Origin: Symsagittifera roscoffensis
Taxonomy: Eukaryota > Xenacoelomorpha > Acoela > Convolutidae
Reading direction: 5' to 3'
Assembly: GCF_963678635.1 (NCBI RefSeq)
Contig: NC_087070.1
Span: 43,572,988 to 43,636,987 of the forward strand
Length of the DNA stretch: 64,000 nucleotides
In this document: piece by piece, positions 55,405 to 64,000 of the stretch
Numbering within the stretch: the stretch's first letter is position 1
Layout: each line of letters starts with the position of its first letter
The notes under the pieces: model-generated
Database searches by the model: none
The model's input: only the letters and a program-made list of their open reading frames with translations
What the model was told of the DNA's origin: nothing
Program-made: the position numbers and the translations under genes

Positions 55405-55846
55405 TTTTTCGTTCGATGACTGTTAATATATAATTATCAATGTGTCCAATTGGTTGATTCCAATTGTATAAATGTACTGGTTTGTGTTTATACTGCTTTT
55501 TTATTCTTCTTTTTCCTCTTTTTGATGAATTTGAAGTTGTTTCTGAGTCAGAGAAATATAATTGATCGTGAATTGGGCAATTTTTATCTATTGATTCTTT
55601 TAGTTTATAAAGTTCGTCTAAACTGTTGGTTTCTGATTCTGAAAATGCGTTTCGATTTTTTGAAAATCTTTTTCGTGTTATTTGTCTTTGTTTAGTTATT
55701 ATTTTTCTCTTTAATGTTTGTCGTTTTGTTCTAATGTATCCAACTGTTTGTGTATGAGGTGTGATTACAAGGTCGTATTTTTTGTTATTTATTTCACAAT
55801 TGTGTAAAACGATTGTTTGTTTATTTCCTAGGTTTTTAAATGACAT
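55379..55846 (-). CDS. Small basic ORF upstream of and overlapping gag
   Basis: 155-codon ATG-started frame directly before Gag, overlapping it by 26 bp in another frame. The protein is basic (KRQTLKRKIITKQRQITRKR and KRGKRRIKKQYKHKP) with an acidic/Ser patch (SESETNSLDELY). Remnants of it precede both N-terminal Gag duplicates in the old copy (21540-21900), so it is conserved. No family is recognised; an RNA-binding or regulatory role is only a guess from charge. It could be expressed first, with Gag translated by re-initiation. Confidence 0.65.
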   Translation of the reverse strand: MSFKNLGNKQTIVLHNCEINNKKYDLVITPHTQTVGYIRTKRQTLKRKIITKQRQITRKRFSKNRNAFSESETNSLDELYKLKESIDKNCPIHDQLYFSDSETTSNSSKRGKRRIKKQYKHKPVHLYNWNQPIGHIDNYILTVIERKNELNAHPR

Positions 55847-57075
55847 AAGGTTTAGGATGACGAATGCAAAAGGTTGTTAAATGATTTCTATTTGCTTAAA
55901 CTGTTAGTCCTTACGATTTTTTTGTTAGCCTAACCTGGGTCTATTTGTTCAGAGTTGGGGAGAAAAGTATATCGATTCCGAAGAATGATTTTATACTTTC
56001 TCGTGGCTAGTATAAGCTAAGGTGTTAACTTACTTAATCTTACTTAAGGGTAGTGATTGTGTTCAGGGTTGGAGAATAGTAAATCGATCCACAGGGTTCA
56101 GGTATAATTAGAACGCGAGTAGTTCGTTAGATACTATTTTAAACTTACTAAGTCTAAGATTTATCCTGGGTCTGGTAAGAGGGGGGATCAAGTGAAGGAT
56201 GAATAACCGAAGTTCTTCACTGTTTATCCTAATTTGAATGATTAGTTTTGTTCAAAAATTTCTATTAGTCCTGGGTTTTTAGAAAGGGTTGGATAGTGAA
56301 TCGACGTTTGAGGTCGTTAGATACTCGTTTAAGTGGGTGGGGGAGAACAAAGTTGTTCTTTTTGATCCAAGGATAGGCCTTGATGATCAAGTTTTAAATT
56401 TAATTAAATAGAAAATGATTTAAGATCCAAGGATAAGCCTTGATGATCTGATTTTAAAATTAAGTGAATTTAAGTTTAAAATGTTTTAAATTTGTGTAAA
56501 GAATAGATTTAGTATTTTTATGATATTAGTGAGCTTATGATTGCTGTTATGTTTAGGCGATGAAGCTGGAACAACAGGATGATTTATAATTACTAATCAT
56601 TTATTGTCATGCTACTAATTTTTATTTTGATTTTTCAATAAATATTTTTCAAACATGTTTTGTATATTACTGCAGAATTTTGGAAAACGATCTGAGATCT
56701 TTTTATCAATCGTTATTGTATATTAATAATTTTGTTTAGCGCCTGAAATGATTTTGAAGATTGACTTCAAAATTTTATGTTTGCAAATGAAAATCTAAAT
56801 TCATTGCTAGTAGTATTCTAAATACAAAAGTTTGTTCTGGCTTTTGCCGAACTATCATATAACTATATGGTAAGTTTCTGCTTTGTCGTATGTCGTCTCT
56901 GGTTCGAGGTCTTCTTCCAATTCCGGGTAGTTCTGTTATCGTTCGGAATATTGGCTCTGATCTATTGAGTCGTAGAGACATTTCGATTAAATTATTGTCG
57001 TATAACATTTTGTAAATGTTTTGTCTAATTTCTAATCTATTATTGGTTAATGCTAAGCTATTAAGGTCTTGTTCG
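55847..57075 (-). other. 5' leader of the young element
   Basis: About 1.2 kb between primer site and first conserved ORF. It holds three degenerate copies of a gggttggagaatagtgaatcga-like motif (55953-55977, 56065-56088, 56286-56305). It also has a direct repeat of 'gatccaaggataggccttga' type (near 56361 and 56421). A 77-codon minus-strand frame at 56775-57008 with an RPRTRDDIRQSR stretch is not supported further. Packaging, IRES or insulator roles are possible but not shown. Confidence 0.6.
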
Positions 57076-57093
57076 AGACTTATGGTCGCACCA
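57076..57093 (-). promoter_or_regulatory. Primer-binding site
   Basis: Two bases after the 5' LTR the element strand reads tggtgcgaccataagtct. The complement ends in CCA and continues upstream as gttcgag, which matches the TpsiC arm and acceptor end of a tRNA. A tRNA-primed start of minus-strand synthesis is thus well supported, but I could not assign the tRNA isotype. Confidence 0.75.
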
Positions 57094-57095
57094 GA

Positions 57096-57505
57096 TGAGT
57101 TAGGACCGAAGTGTATAACTCATAGAGTAATTTCGGATAGGGTACACCGTCTGCTCGTCACGCTATCTTATTTTCGGCCGGATAGATTCGTGCAACTTCT
57201 TAGTCTAATACCGATCCTAATCTTACTCTTATACTATCTAGTCTCAGGTTGTTTAACTAGTCTCTGCTAGGCTCAATAGATCTAGGGTATACTGGTTTAT
57301 TGCGGTTGCTGAAGTACTCGGGAGAGTTCAACTAATTTCTAAGTTAAATTCAAATCTCTCTGGTGCTGAAATTACAAGTAATTTCAGCACTTACAAATAA
57401 GTGGATTGTTAGTTAGATGGATCATGATTGGTTAATATTAAATACTTTACATTGGTAAAATATCTAATTTATCCAATCATAAAATGTAGTTTAGATCAGG
57501 TTCCA
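57096..57505 (-). repeat. 5' LTR of the young element
   Basis: 410 bp, TG...CA, followed by the gttt duplication at 57506-57509. Paired with 39967-40376. Promoter and polyadenylation elements are expected in it but no TATA box was assigned. Confidence 0.95.
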
Positions 57506-57509
57506 GTTT

Positions 57510-57781
57510 ATTTCATTCGGCTTTATTAGTTCTTCAAATACATGTCAAATACAAGGGTCAGATCAATCTCTGAATACACTTAACAACCACCCCCCCTCCC
57601 TCTTTGTTGCTGAAAATACCCAGTCTTTTTTGCATGAACTATTTTTTTCGACCGTTTTTTCAAAATAATTATGCCTTCGAATTAGGTTTTTGTTGTTTTT
57701 TCATAATAAAGAAGTAACTCGGCAATCAAAAAAGTTGCTCTGCAGCCAAACTTCATTTAAAAAAACTCAAAAGGGGGAGAT
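57510..57781 (+). other. Flanking sequence, possibly the 3' end of a copia-like element
   Basis: No ORF. A C-rich tract (accaccccccctccctc) is followed by AT-rich sequence and ends in aaaagggggaga, a polypurine tract of the kind preceding Ty1/copia 3' LTRs. Confidence 0.4.
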
Positions 57782-58067
57782 TGTTAAGTTGGGAGATCCC
57801 AACTGCAGGTTTTTGAATTGAACATAACATTGTTGTATTGCACAATGATGGATATTGATACAATCTTTAATTGTTTTCTTTCGAACATTACTACATCAAT
57901 TACACTCGGACCATTGAGCATCTACTCCTTAAAACAATATATACAGAGATCGTCCTTTTGATTAAAAGCATTTCTTTTCAGCAAATCAGAAATCAACACG
58001 ATCGTTTAATTCGCTAATTTAGCGGGGAAACTTCTCACGGTTTTTACATTGGTGATTACATTCAATA
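57782..58067 (+). repeat. Copia-type LTR remnant
   Basis: Directly after the polypurine tract the sequence tgttaagttgggagatccca is typical of the beginning of Ty1/copia LTRs. The right end is uncertain; ggtgattaca at about 58067 is one possible CA-type terminus. No second copy is in the window. Confidence 0.45.
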
Positions 58068-58168
58068 TAGTAATTATGCAGGATATATTATTATTTTTGA
58101 AATGAATGAAACAAATGGATTCCTTCAAAACTAACGGCATTTTCCTTCAAACTTACTGCATAAGTAGG

Positions 58169-58866
58169 TCAACTTAAAGAGCAAAGCAGCATGATTCCAG
58201 CTAAAGCTTTGCTGACAGGGAAATATCCCGAGCTATTGGTCTCTGTTGTATCTGCATCATTTTCGTTTGTTCCCCTTGGTTCTTCAGGAAGTGGTGTCTC
58301 TTTGCCTACCGGAGATGGCTTCTCGTTGCCGCCAGGAGGACCATTTGGCAGACCTGATGGTTGGTTTCGAAGTTCCATGCACCACATTCCTGTGCTATCG
58401 CATCTGAAGCCTGGCTTACAGTGGTAATCAGAGTGACAACGTCCTCTGATCGAACATCGTTTTTGGTCGCGGCATTCTTCGAACGTGTTGCAATCTTTGT
58501 TAAGTTTGCACTCTTGATGGTACTGTTTTTGTTTAGGTCGAGCCGAGGAGTCATCATCGACACAAATATACCTAGTAGCATCGCAACTCTTCGATTTACA
58601 TTTGTCATCTCTGGTGCAATAATCCTTTACCTCCCCTTCTCCGTCGACGTATTTCTGCTTACAACTGTTTGATAGGCACTCCTCATTCTTTCCACAGTCC
58701 TTGTCTTTTTTACACTTGATGGCGTGTTCATTCAACTGACATCTGTTTAAATTGCTGCAAAAGTCACCTGGTTGACAACTTCTATCGTTAATGCAAAATC
58801 TAACACTACTTTCAGCAATGTCCCAGAATACTATGACGCATAGTGCAAAGGTAACAAGGTGAACCT
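58169..58866 (-). CDS. Last exon of a secreted Cys-rich, probably GPI-anchored protein
   Basis: On the minus strand an exon starts after the acceptor tttttttcattttag (58867-58881) and stays open to the stop at 58169. It begins with a hydrophobic stretch (HLVTFALCVIVFW), the core of a signal peptide whose start codon must be in an upstream exon. Then follow repeated short cysteine modules (KDKDCGKNEECLSNSC; ECKLNKDCNTFEEC; GRCHSDYHCKPGFRC), resembling EB/Dickkopf-type modules. A Pro/Gly/Glu/Thr-rich linker and a hydrophobic tail (FPVSKALAGIMLLCSLS) suggest GPI attachment. It is the only largely intact host coding sequence here. Function is unknown; the first exon was not located. Confidence 0.75.
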
Positions 58867-59225
58867 AAAATGAAAAAAATAGCACAGTGTGAATCAATAA
58901 AATGAAGCAAAAGGAGTGAGATGAACCTGCTCAAAAATATCATGAAGCAATGTATACTACTATTACTAACTTGAAAAACATGTAAGATGAAATCGTAAGA
59001 TAAAATAGATCATTTTAAAAGAGAACAGTTGTTTATCGGTTATGATAGGTTTTACAGCTTAGTTTAAAGTCAAATAAATAATTTAAAAAAACAGGTTACT
59101 AATTACTGATCGTTGAACATGTAGAGATTGTTAAAAAGATTATCGCTGTTTACATTTAGAGAGAGGTAAGACCATTTGTTTTCACAAACATTATTGATTA
59201 AAGATTCAGAGAACACTGTGCCATA

Positions 59226-59705
59226 CTAGTGGACAAAATTAGGCAAAAATTCAGATTTTAACTTTCTAAAAAGCATTTTTTTAATGACGTTTTTGAAAAA
59301 CAGTGATTCAATTTTTAGCTAACTTTTTACATAGACCAAGCGCAATTATTCAGGGCTACCCTCTATGAAACTATCAATACTTGGTTTCAAAGACTTAGCA
59401 ATGTAATCCGGGTCTGAAAATGCCAATTTTTCTCATCAGCACTAAGTTTTTTTTGCTTAAGAAAGTAAAAAACGTAAAAATTTTATTTCGCTAATTCATA
59501 TTCTTCTAATCCAAGAAAGAAGTCACTACGATGAAAAACTTAGTGCTGATGAGGAAAACTGGCTTTTTCAGACCCGGTTTACATTGGTAAGTCATTGAAA
59601 CCAAACACTGCTACCTCTAATCAGTTGCTCTTGGTCTTTAAATTGAACATTGAAAACAGGCATTTTAGAGAGTAAAAATTTGCGCTTAACTTTTGTCCTT
59701 TAGTG
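59226..59705. mobile_element. Tc1/mariner-like MITE with long inverted arms
   Basis: The left arm (ctagtggacaaaattaggc onward) and right arm (ending gcgcttaacttttgtccttt) are inverted copies. Each is bordered by TA (59224-59225; 59706-59707). Inner arms also pair (ctcatcagcactaagttttt at 59436 with its complement near 59540; cagacccgg near 59410 and 59570). TA flanks plus ggacaaaa-type ends fit Tc1/mariner. No transposase is encoded. Confidence 0.75.
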
Positions 59706-60659
59706 TAACTGAATCTTATCATATTTTCTGTAGCTGTTGTTCTGACTGACAATGCAAACTTGATTTTAGATATTTCAGTTTTTGTTCACGAATGAAAGTC
59801 AAAAACGGTTTGAATAAAACTAAATTGTTTGATCTTTAGTGACTTATGAATTATCGCGATGTTTTATAACAGCATTATTTTCTTAAACTTTCTATTTTTT
59901 TAGTTAAAAAAATTGAGACAGTGAAATTTTAAAAAGTCATTAACATGTGCATCACTGAAAATTCAATTGTTGTTCACAATTGCTAAGCTTTCGCTCATTT
60001 TTGGAACACTTTGCCTCTATATTAGATCAGCAACAACTACATATTGCCTCGATAAATTTCGTGAATAAATTGAGACATGCAATGTCGAGATGTGAAAAAT
60101 TTGCGAGCTGCATTGTGAGCTGCGGTTTATCTGGAAAGAAACACATGAGAAAAGATTTGAACAAAATATAAGAATTTGAAAAAACTTTCACGCAATGACG
60201 CGATTTTTTTAAAACTTTGTTTTGGTTGATTGTTCTAGGGAAAACACTGCAGTTGTTTTTCAATATAGCGTTTTTTTAATATTGCACAATAAACATAACG
60301 AAAATGTTTGTTTTTTTTCGATAAAAAGATCACCAAGAATCGAAAACCTGCTCTCATGTAGAAATACTTGAATTTTGGTTCACAAAATAAGCTGGCCACA
60401 CTTTGAAATCAAAACATGATACTTCAATAAAAGATAGTTCTAACGTTTTATTCTCGGTCGATTTATGAAAAGTAGAACTGGAAAACTTAAAATGGATTTT
60501 TTTGGATTAATTTTTACGACCTAGGATTTTTAAAAATTCATGTTGATGTCCTGCAAAATAAATACTATTTTCTGACCAAATTATCAAAAAGGCTGTTTAT
60601 TTCGAAAGTAATGGCCATAGAAAAAATCGCAACCAAGCAGTATGTAAGATTTTTAATCT

Positions 60660-63028
60660 CACTGAAGAAAGCGTTAACACTTGAAATCTTTTGAATATCT
60701 GTGTGACAACAACAAGTTTGATAACAACAAGTTTGACAACACTTGAAATTGTTTGATCACATATAGTTTGCAAAAGCTTTCAGTTTTAAGCCATTGAAAA
60801 CCTGATTTTGATAACAGAAATGTTGAGTTTTTGAACCAAAATTAACAAGAGAGTTTATAAAATTTTAAGCTTGAATTTGGTTTTAGTAATTTGCTAGTCT
60901 AATGTGAGTTTCTGTGCAGAGTATTACAAAAAGAATTAAAAAAGTAAACTTACAGCTTCAAATCAAAATGTCGAAGAGGTAGTTTTTGAAATGTAAAAAA
61001 TGCTTTGAGTTTCATTCCAATTTTTTGTACTAGAAAATGTTTTTGTTTGGGATAAGCAATTGCCACAATCAAAACCAAATTAATAGCTACGGCTCTATCG
61101 AAACCTGAAAACGAGTTTGCTTTATACTTTTTTTCAATTAATAAGTTGCATTATTTTTTTCTCCGGTTTATACTGGGCGAAATGGATAACGCAACGTTGA
61201 AAAGATAATTTGAAAAAAAAATTGGTAAACTCATAAGTTTTCTCTGATAGATAGCAACAATAAGTGACGACCCTAATGAAAATTTATTCTTTTAAGAAAA
61301 ATTTTGGTGGAAATAGCGTAAGCCAAAGTGTGCGTTTTACTTCACTCAATTCAAAAAAAACTAATTTAACTGCCTTGTATCAGTCACAAATCTGGAAAAT
61401 CATCAGCTTTAGAGGTCAAAAAATTTTTAAAAAAAGTCTTAATTATAAGACATAACCATACTTTTTTCTTTCTATCAAAACTGGTTTTTCAGGTTGAATT
61501 CGAGGCAAAATTTACTGTCAAACATGCCAAGGAACTCAAATCTAGTGCAAACTCAATTGTAAAACAGTTGCTGAATTGCGATCAAATTTGCTTAAACGCG
61601 TTAGTCTGTAAGAACACACAGTTTCTTAAGTGACTTCATTTTGAAGAAAAGTTTTTCAAAAATCTTGATGAGGCGTTTTCAATATCGCACACTATATCAC
61701 AGCTGTTCTAGATTTTAAAAATTTTCTGGAACTTCAATAGCCACGTGAAGGAAATGAGAACAAATAATTTTTTAATTTGTAAGTTTTTTGCGGAAATTTA
61801 AGATTTGTGCACGCTCGAAATATTTTTGAGCGTTCTCTTCAAAATAATATTTTCAGATGGAAAGCAATTTACGCTTTCATTTAAAATGATACTATAAGAG
61901 GGGAAACAAATCAAGATCCGGCTTCTAAATTAGTTTTTTTGACGGATGAAAAACTGATGCTTTTTATCAAAATTAGAGTTAGAAAAAATACTGTTCCGAT
62001 TTCTTTTGCCTGAACTTTTTGGAGTTTTTACAGCCGTTTGTTGATTTGAATGTTGATTTGTTTCTCATTTTTGGTTGTTGCCTTTAGTCTCAAAATTTTT
62101 TGATACCAACTTTGAACTTAGACTTGATGACACACTGGAAACAATAATTTGGAACAGTATGATGATGTAGGTTTAAATGATTGCATCAGTTTGGGTAGTC
62201 GGAATTGTACAAACTGGTTGTCTTTTTTGTACTACAGAAAATACCACCCTCAACAAAACATGAGGTTCGGTTAACAAGGAATAATTTTTATTAATAAAAA
62301 AATTTAAGTTTTTCTTAACATAAACCATTTTGGTTTCCTTTTTTCAATTTTTTTCAAATTTTTATGTTTAGAGTGAACCTGATTTCAAAAATGCTTTTAG
62401 ACGAAACGTCGCTAAAGAAGTTTAAAATTGCAAAAACAAACAAAGTAATTTTGCACTTGGTGTGAAAATGATAGTCTGTGAAATACTTTCAAAAAGGTAA
62501 GCGCAGATTATTTGCTCTCGGTCAATGTATGCTGGAGAAAAAAAGTAACGCAACTAGCTAACTGAAAAAATAATTTTTTTAAAGCAAACTCATTTCCAGG
62601 CTTCTAAAAGGGGAGTAGCTTTCAACTTTGCTATGATTGAGACAATTGTTTATCCCAAATTTGAACGTTTTCTAGTAGAAAAAATGTAAAATGAATCCCA
62701 AAATACGATTTTCATTTCTGAAAAGCTACTTTTTTGACTATTTGCTTCGGAGCTGTATGTTTTACTTTTTCTTTTTTTTTGTAACATTGTGTGCACAAAA
62801 ACTTACTTAGATGACCAAATTACCAAAATCCAAACCAACATTTTATGTACACATTGGTAGAATTCGTTCCAAAAACTCAAAATTTTTGTTATCTGGATCA
62901 GGCTTTCAATGGCTTAAAATTAACTTTTTTTTTCAGCAATATTTGATAAAACAGTTTCAGTTGTGGTCAAATTTATTGTTTTCACATACATTTTGAAAAG
63001 ATATCACGTTTGAAAGCTTTCTTCAGGG
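60660..63028. repeat. Large imperfect inverted repeat, ~500-bp arms
   Basis: 60660-61166 and 62532-63028 are inverted copies with shared blocks such as tgaagaaagc, 'ttttaagccattgaaa', 'gagtttttg', 'tactagaaaa', 'tttgggataa' and 'tttttttctcc'. The arms are diverged with indels. The 1.37-kb spacer has no ORF. It could be a foldback transposon or two insertions of one repeat in opposite orientation. Confidence 0.65.
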
Positions 63029-64000
63029 AAATTCAAAAAATCCTGCAAACGGTTCGGTTGTGTTATTTCTTTTCTCCAGTATTTCTGTTTTGCAAATCAA
63101 ATATTTTAGAAAAAAAACAGCAAATTTAGTTTCAATGTTGTCTTTTAGAGTAACTTGGTCTTACAATTTTTACCGTTTTTGTTGTTTTCTTGAAAATTCA
63201 AAAATTATTTTAGATATTTCACGTGTAGTTCGTGATTGAACGGATTCCGCAACATGGACGCTCCCTTTGTTCTTTCATTTTCTTTGATCGTTCCGACAAA
63301 TTTTTAAAATATTTAAAGATTTGTCTCTGGCATCCAGGAACATAAAGACACAAAATTGTGCGCCTATCCAGTGCACAGTCAGGCCTTGTAATGAAGAACC
63401 CGAAAAACCTTAAGACATAGTTACCAAGCGATTCGAAATGAAATGATAATCTTGTTTTTCATAACAAAAACGCTTCAAACAAAAATTGTTATAATTCTTT
63501 AAAATATATTTACCTGACATATTCTAATCATTAAACCTAACTGTATATCAGCCTTAGTAAATATACTCTATTGACGTCAGATTTTGCTTCAGAACAAATT
63601 GACAACTCAATTTAGACCAAATTAAATTATGACATTCCGCAGACGCGAAACGAAGCTACGCACCACATGCGATACAACACAATCATAAAAAAGCATAAGT
63701 TGAAAAAAAAAGATTCATGATGAAAAAACTTGATGAATCAAAAATTTCGTATGTCTCAATAAAGGACACCTAGGGCTCAGCTTAAGCTAGAAAAACGTGT
63801 TTGATTTTATTGAGTTTTTATACTGATGCGTGAGGCAGGACGAAATACGTGTTTTCAATAATTGGTTTTGCCCAGAAACTTAGTTGTTTCTCAAAAAAAT
63901 GAATAAGAAGCGTAAAATTTTTTGAGACTTTGAAATTTTTCCTAAAACACAACGGTTTTCTTAGAAAAAATTAGGGCGTAACCGCTTTTGCACAGAAAGT

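Larger units (their letters stand above)
39967..57505 (-). mobile_element. Recent 17.5-kb Ty3/gypsy element with env-like and accessory ORFs
   Basis: It is bounded by two 410-bp direct repeats with TG/CA ends and flanked by a 4-bp duplication. Transcription order (minus strand) is 5' LTR, primer site, leader of about 1.25 kb, small basic ORF, Gag, Pol, env-like ORF, 139-codon ORF, 602-codon ORF, a 1.6-kb 3' region and 3' LTR. Domain order PR-RT-RNase H-IN with a GPY/F module places it in Ty3/gypsy. The near-identical LTRs indicate recent insertion, yet Pol has two stop codons. It is inserted next to, and in opposite orientation to, an old relative. Length is well above the usual 5-10 kb. Confidence 0.95.
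58867..64000. other. AT-rich non-coding DNA (intron and intergenic)
   Basis: No convincing exon, RNA gene or long ORF on either strand. The left end is intron of the Cys-rich gene. The stretch carries two inverted-repeat elements (59226-59705 and 60660-63028), and a ~100-bp segment near 59700-59800 is loosely repeated in direct orientation near 63135-63240. Confidence 0.6.

Noticed and set aside
55940-56310. Possible Su(Hw)-type insulator array in the leader
   Set aside because: The repeated motif does not resemble the YRYTGCATAYYY site; only the position is similar, so no insulator is called.
57071-57093. tRNA gene
   Set aside because: Only the 3' tRNA end is present (TpsiC loop and acceptor with CCA). 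The rest of a cloverleaf is absent, so it is a primer-binding site.
57782-58067. Complete copia element
   Set aside because: Only a PPT-like tract and an LTR-like start are visible; no copia coding sequence or second LTR is present.
60000-60180. Small + strand ORF of 63 codons
   Set aside because: Short, no motif and no exon-like borders, in AT-rich DNA full of stops.

Overview
This is a repeat-dominated piece of an AT-rich invertebrate animal genome. Several things point that way: Ty3/gypsy elements with env-like and accessory ORFs, a CR1/Jockey-type LINE, a Penelope-like element with a GIY-YIG nuclease domain, foldback MITEs, and two small host exons with recognisable splice acceptors. The phylum cannot be fixed from the sequence. 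No rRNA or tRNA gene, CRISPR array or bacterial operon was seen.

Region 1 (1-9987, + strand) is the 3' two thirds of a large Ty3/gypsy element with more balanced base composition than its surroundings. It holds RT C-terminus/RNase H, a long linker, integrase with a GPY/F module and an acidic tail, then a macrodomain-like ORF reached by a possible -1 frameshift at a run of nine A. Three unrecognised ORFs (4713-8326) follow, joined by an ATGA overlap and by a single in-frame stop, and then a 3' LTR (about 9186-9987). Pol carries three in-frame stops and one frame change.

Region 2 (9988-18035) is a graveyard of fragments: a foldback MITE (10020-10276), a decayed minus-strand LINE (10300-14100; PHD-like/RRM-like ORF1, APE endonuclease, RT whose YADD tyrosine codon is a stop), an unassigned minus-strand ORF (14190-14738), a broken transposon protein with a nuclease-like motif (15125-15880), an inverted relative of the region 1 LTR (15935-16747), a PHD finger fragment and a Penelope-like RT/GIY-YIG fragment (17045-18005).

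Region 3 (18035-39966, + strand) is an old, frame-broken copy of the same family as region 4, with decayed LTRs at 18366, 20719 and 39398, internal duplications (one about 634 bp and almost identical), and two copies of its 3' accessory module. A host exon fragment (39184-39397) ends exactly at the last LTR.

Region 4 (39967-57505, minus strand) is a recent 17.5 kb Ty3/gypsy insertion. Its two 410-bp LTRs differ at one base by my reading and it is flanked by a 4-bp duplication (gttt). Order: 5' LTR, tRNA-type primer site, repeat-bearing leader, small basic ORF, Gag, Pol (PR-RT-RNase H-IN, two nonsense codons), a secreted/membrane env-like protein, a 139-codon ORF and a 602-codon accessory ORF, with short ORF overlaps including ATGA. 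It points toward the old copy, so read-through from the two would be mutually antisense.

Region 5 (57506-64000) has a Ty1/copia-like PPT/LTR junction, the last exon of a host gene for a cysteine-rich, probably GPI-anchored secreted protein (58169-58866, minus), and AT-rich non-coding DNA with two inverted-repeat elements.

The best candidates for something undescribed are the macrodomain in a Ty3/gypsy element, the unrecognised downstream ORFs in both element families, and the shared stop-start (ATGA) organisation.
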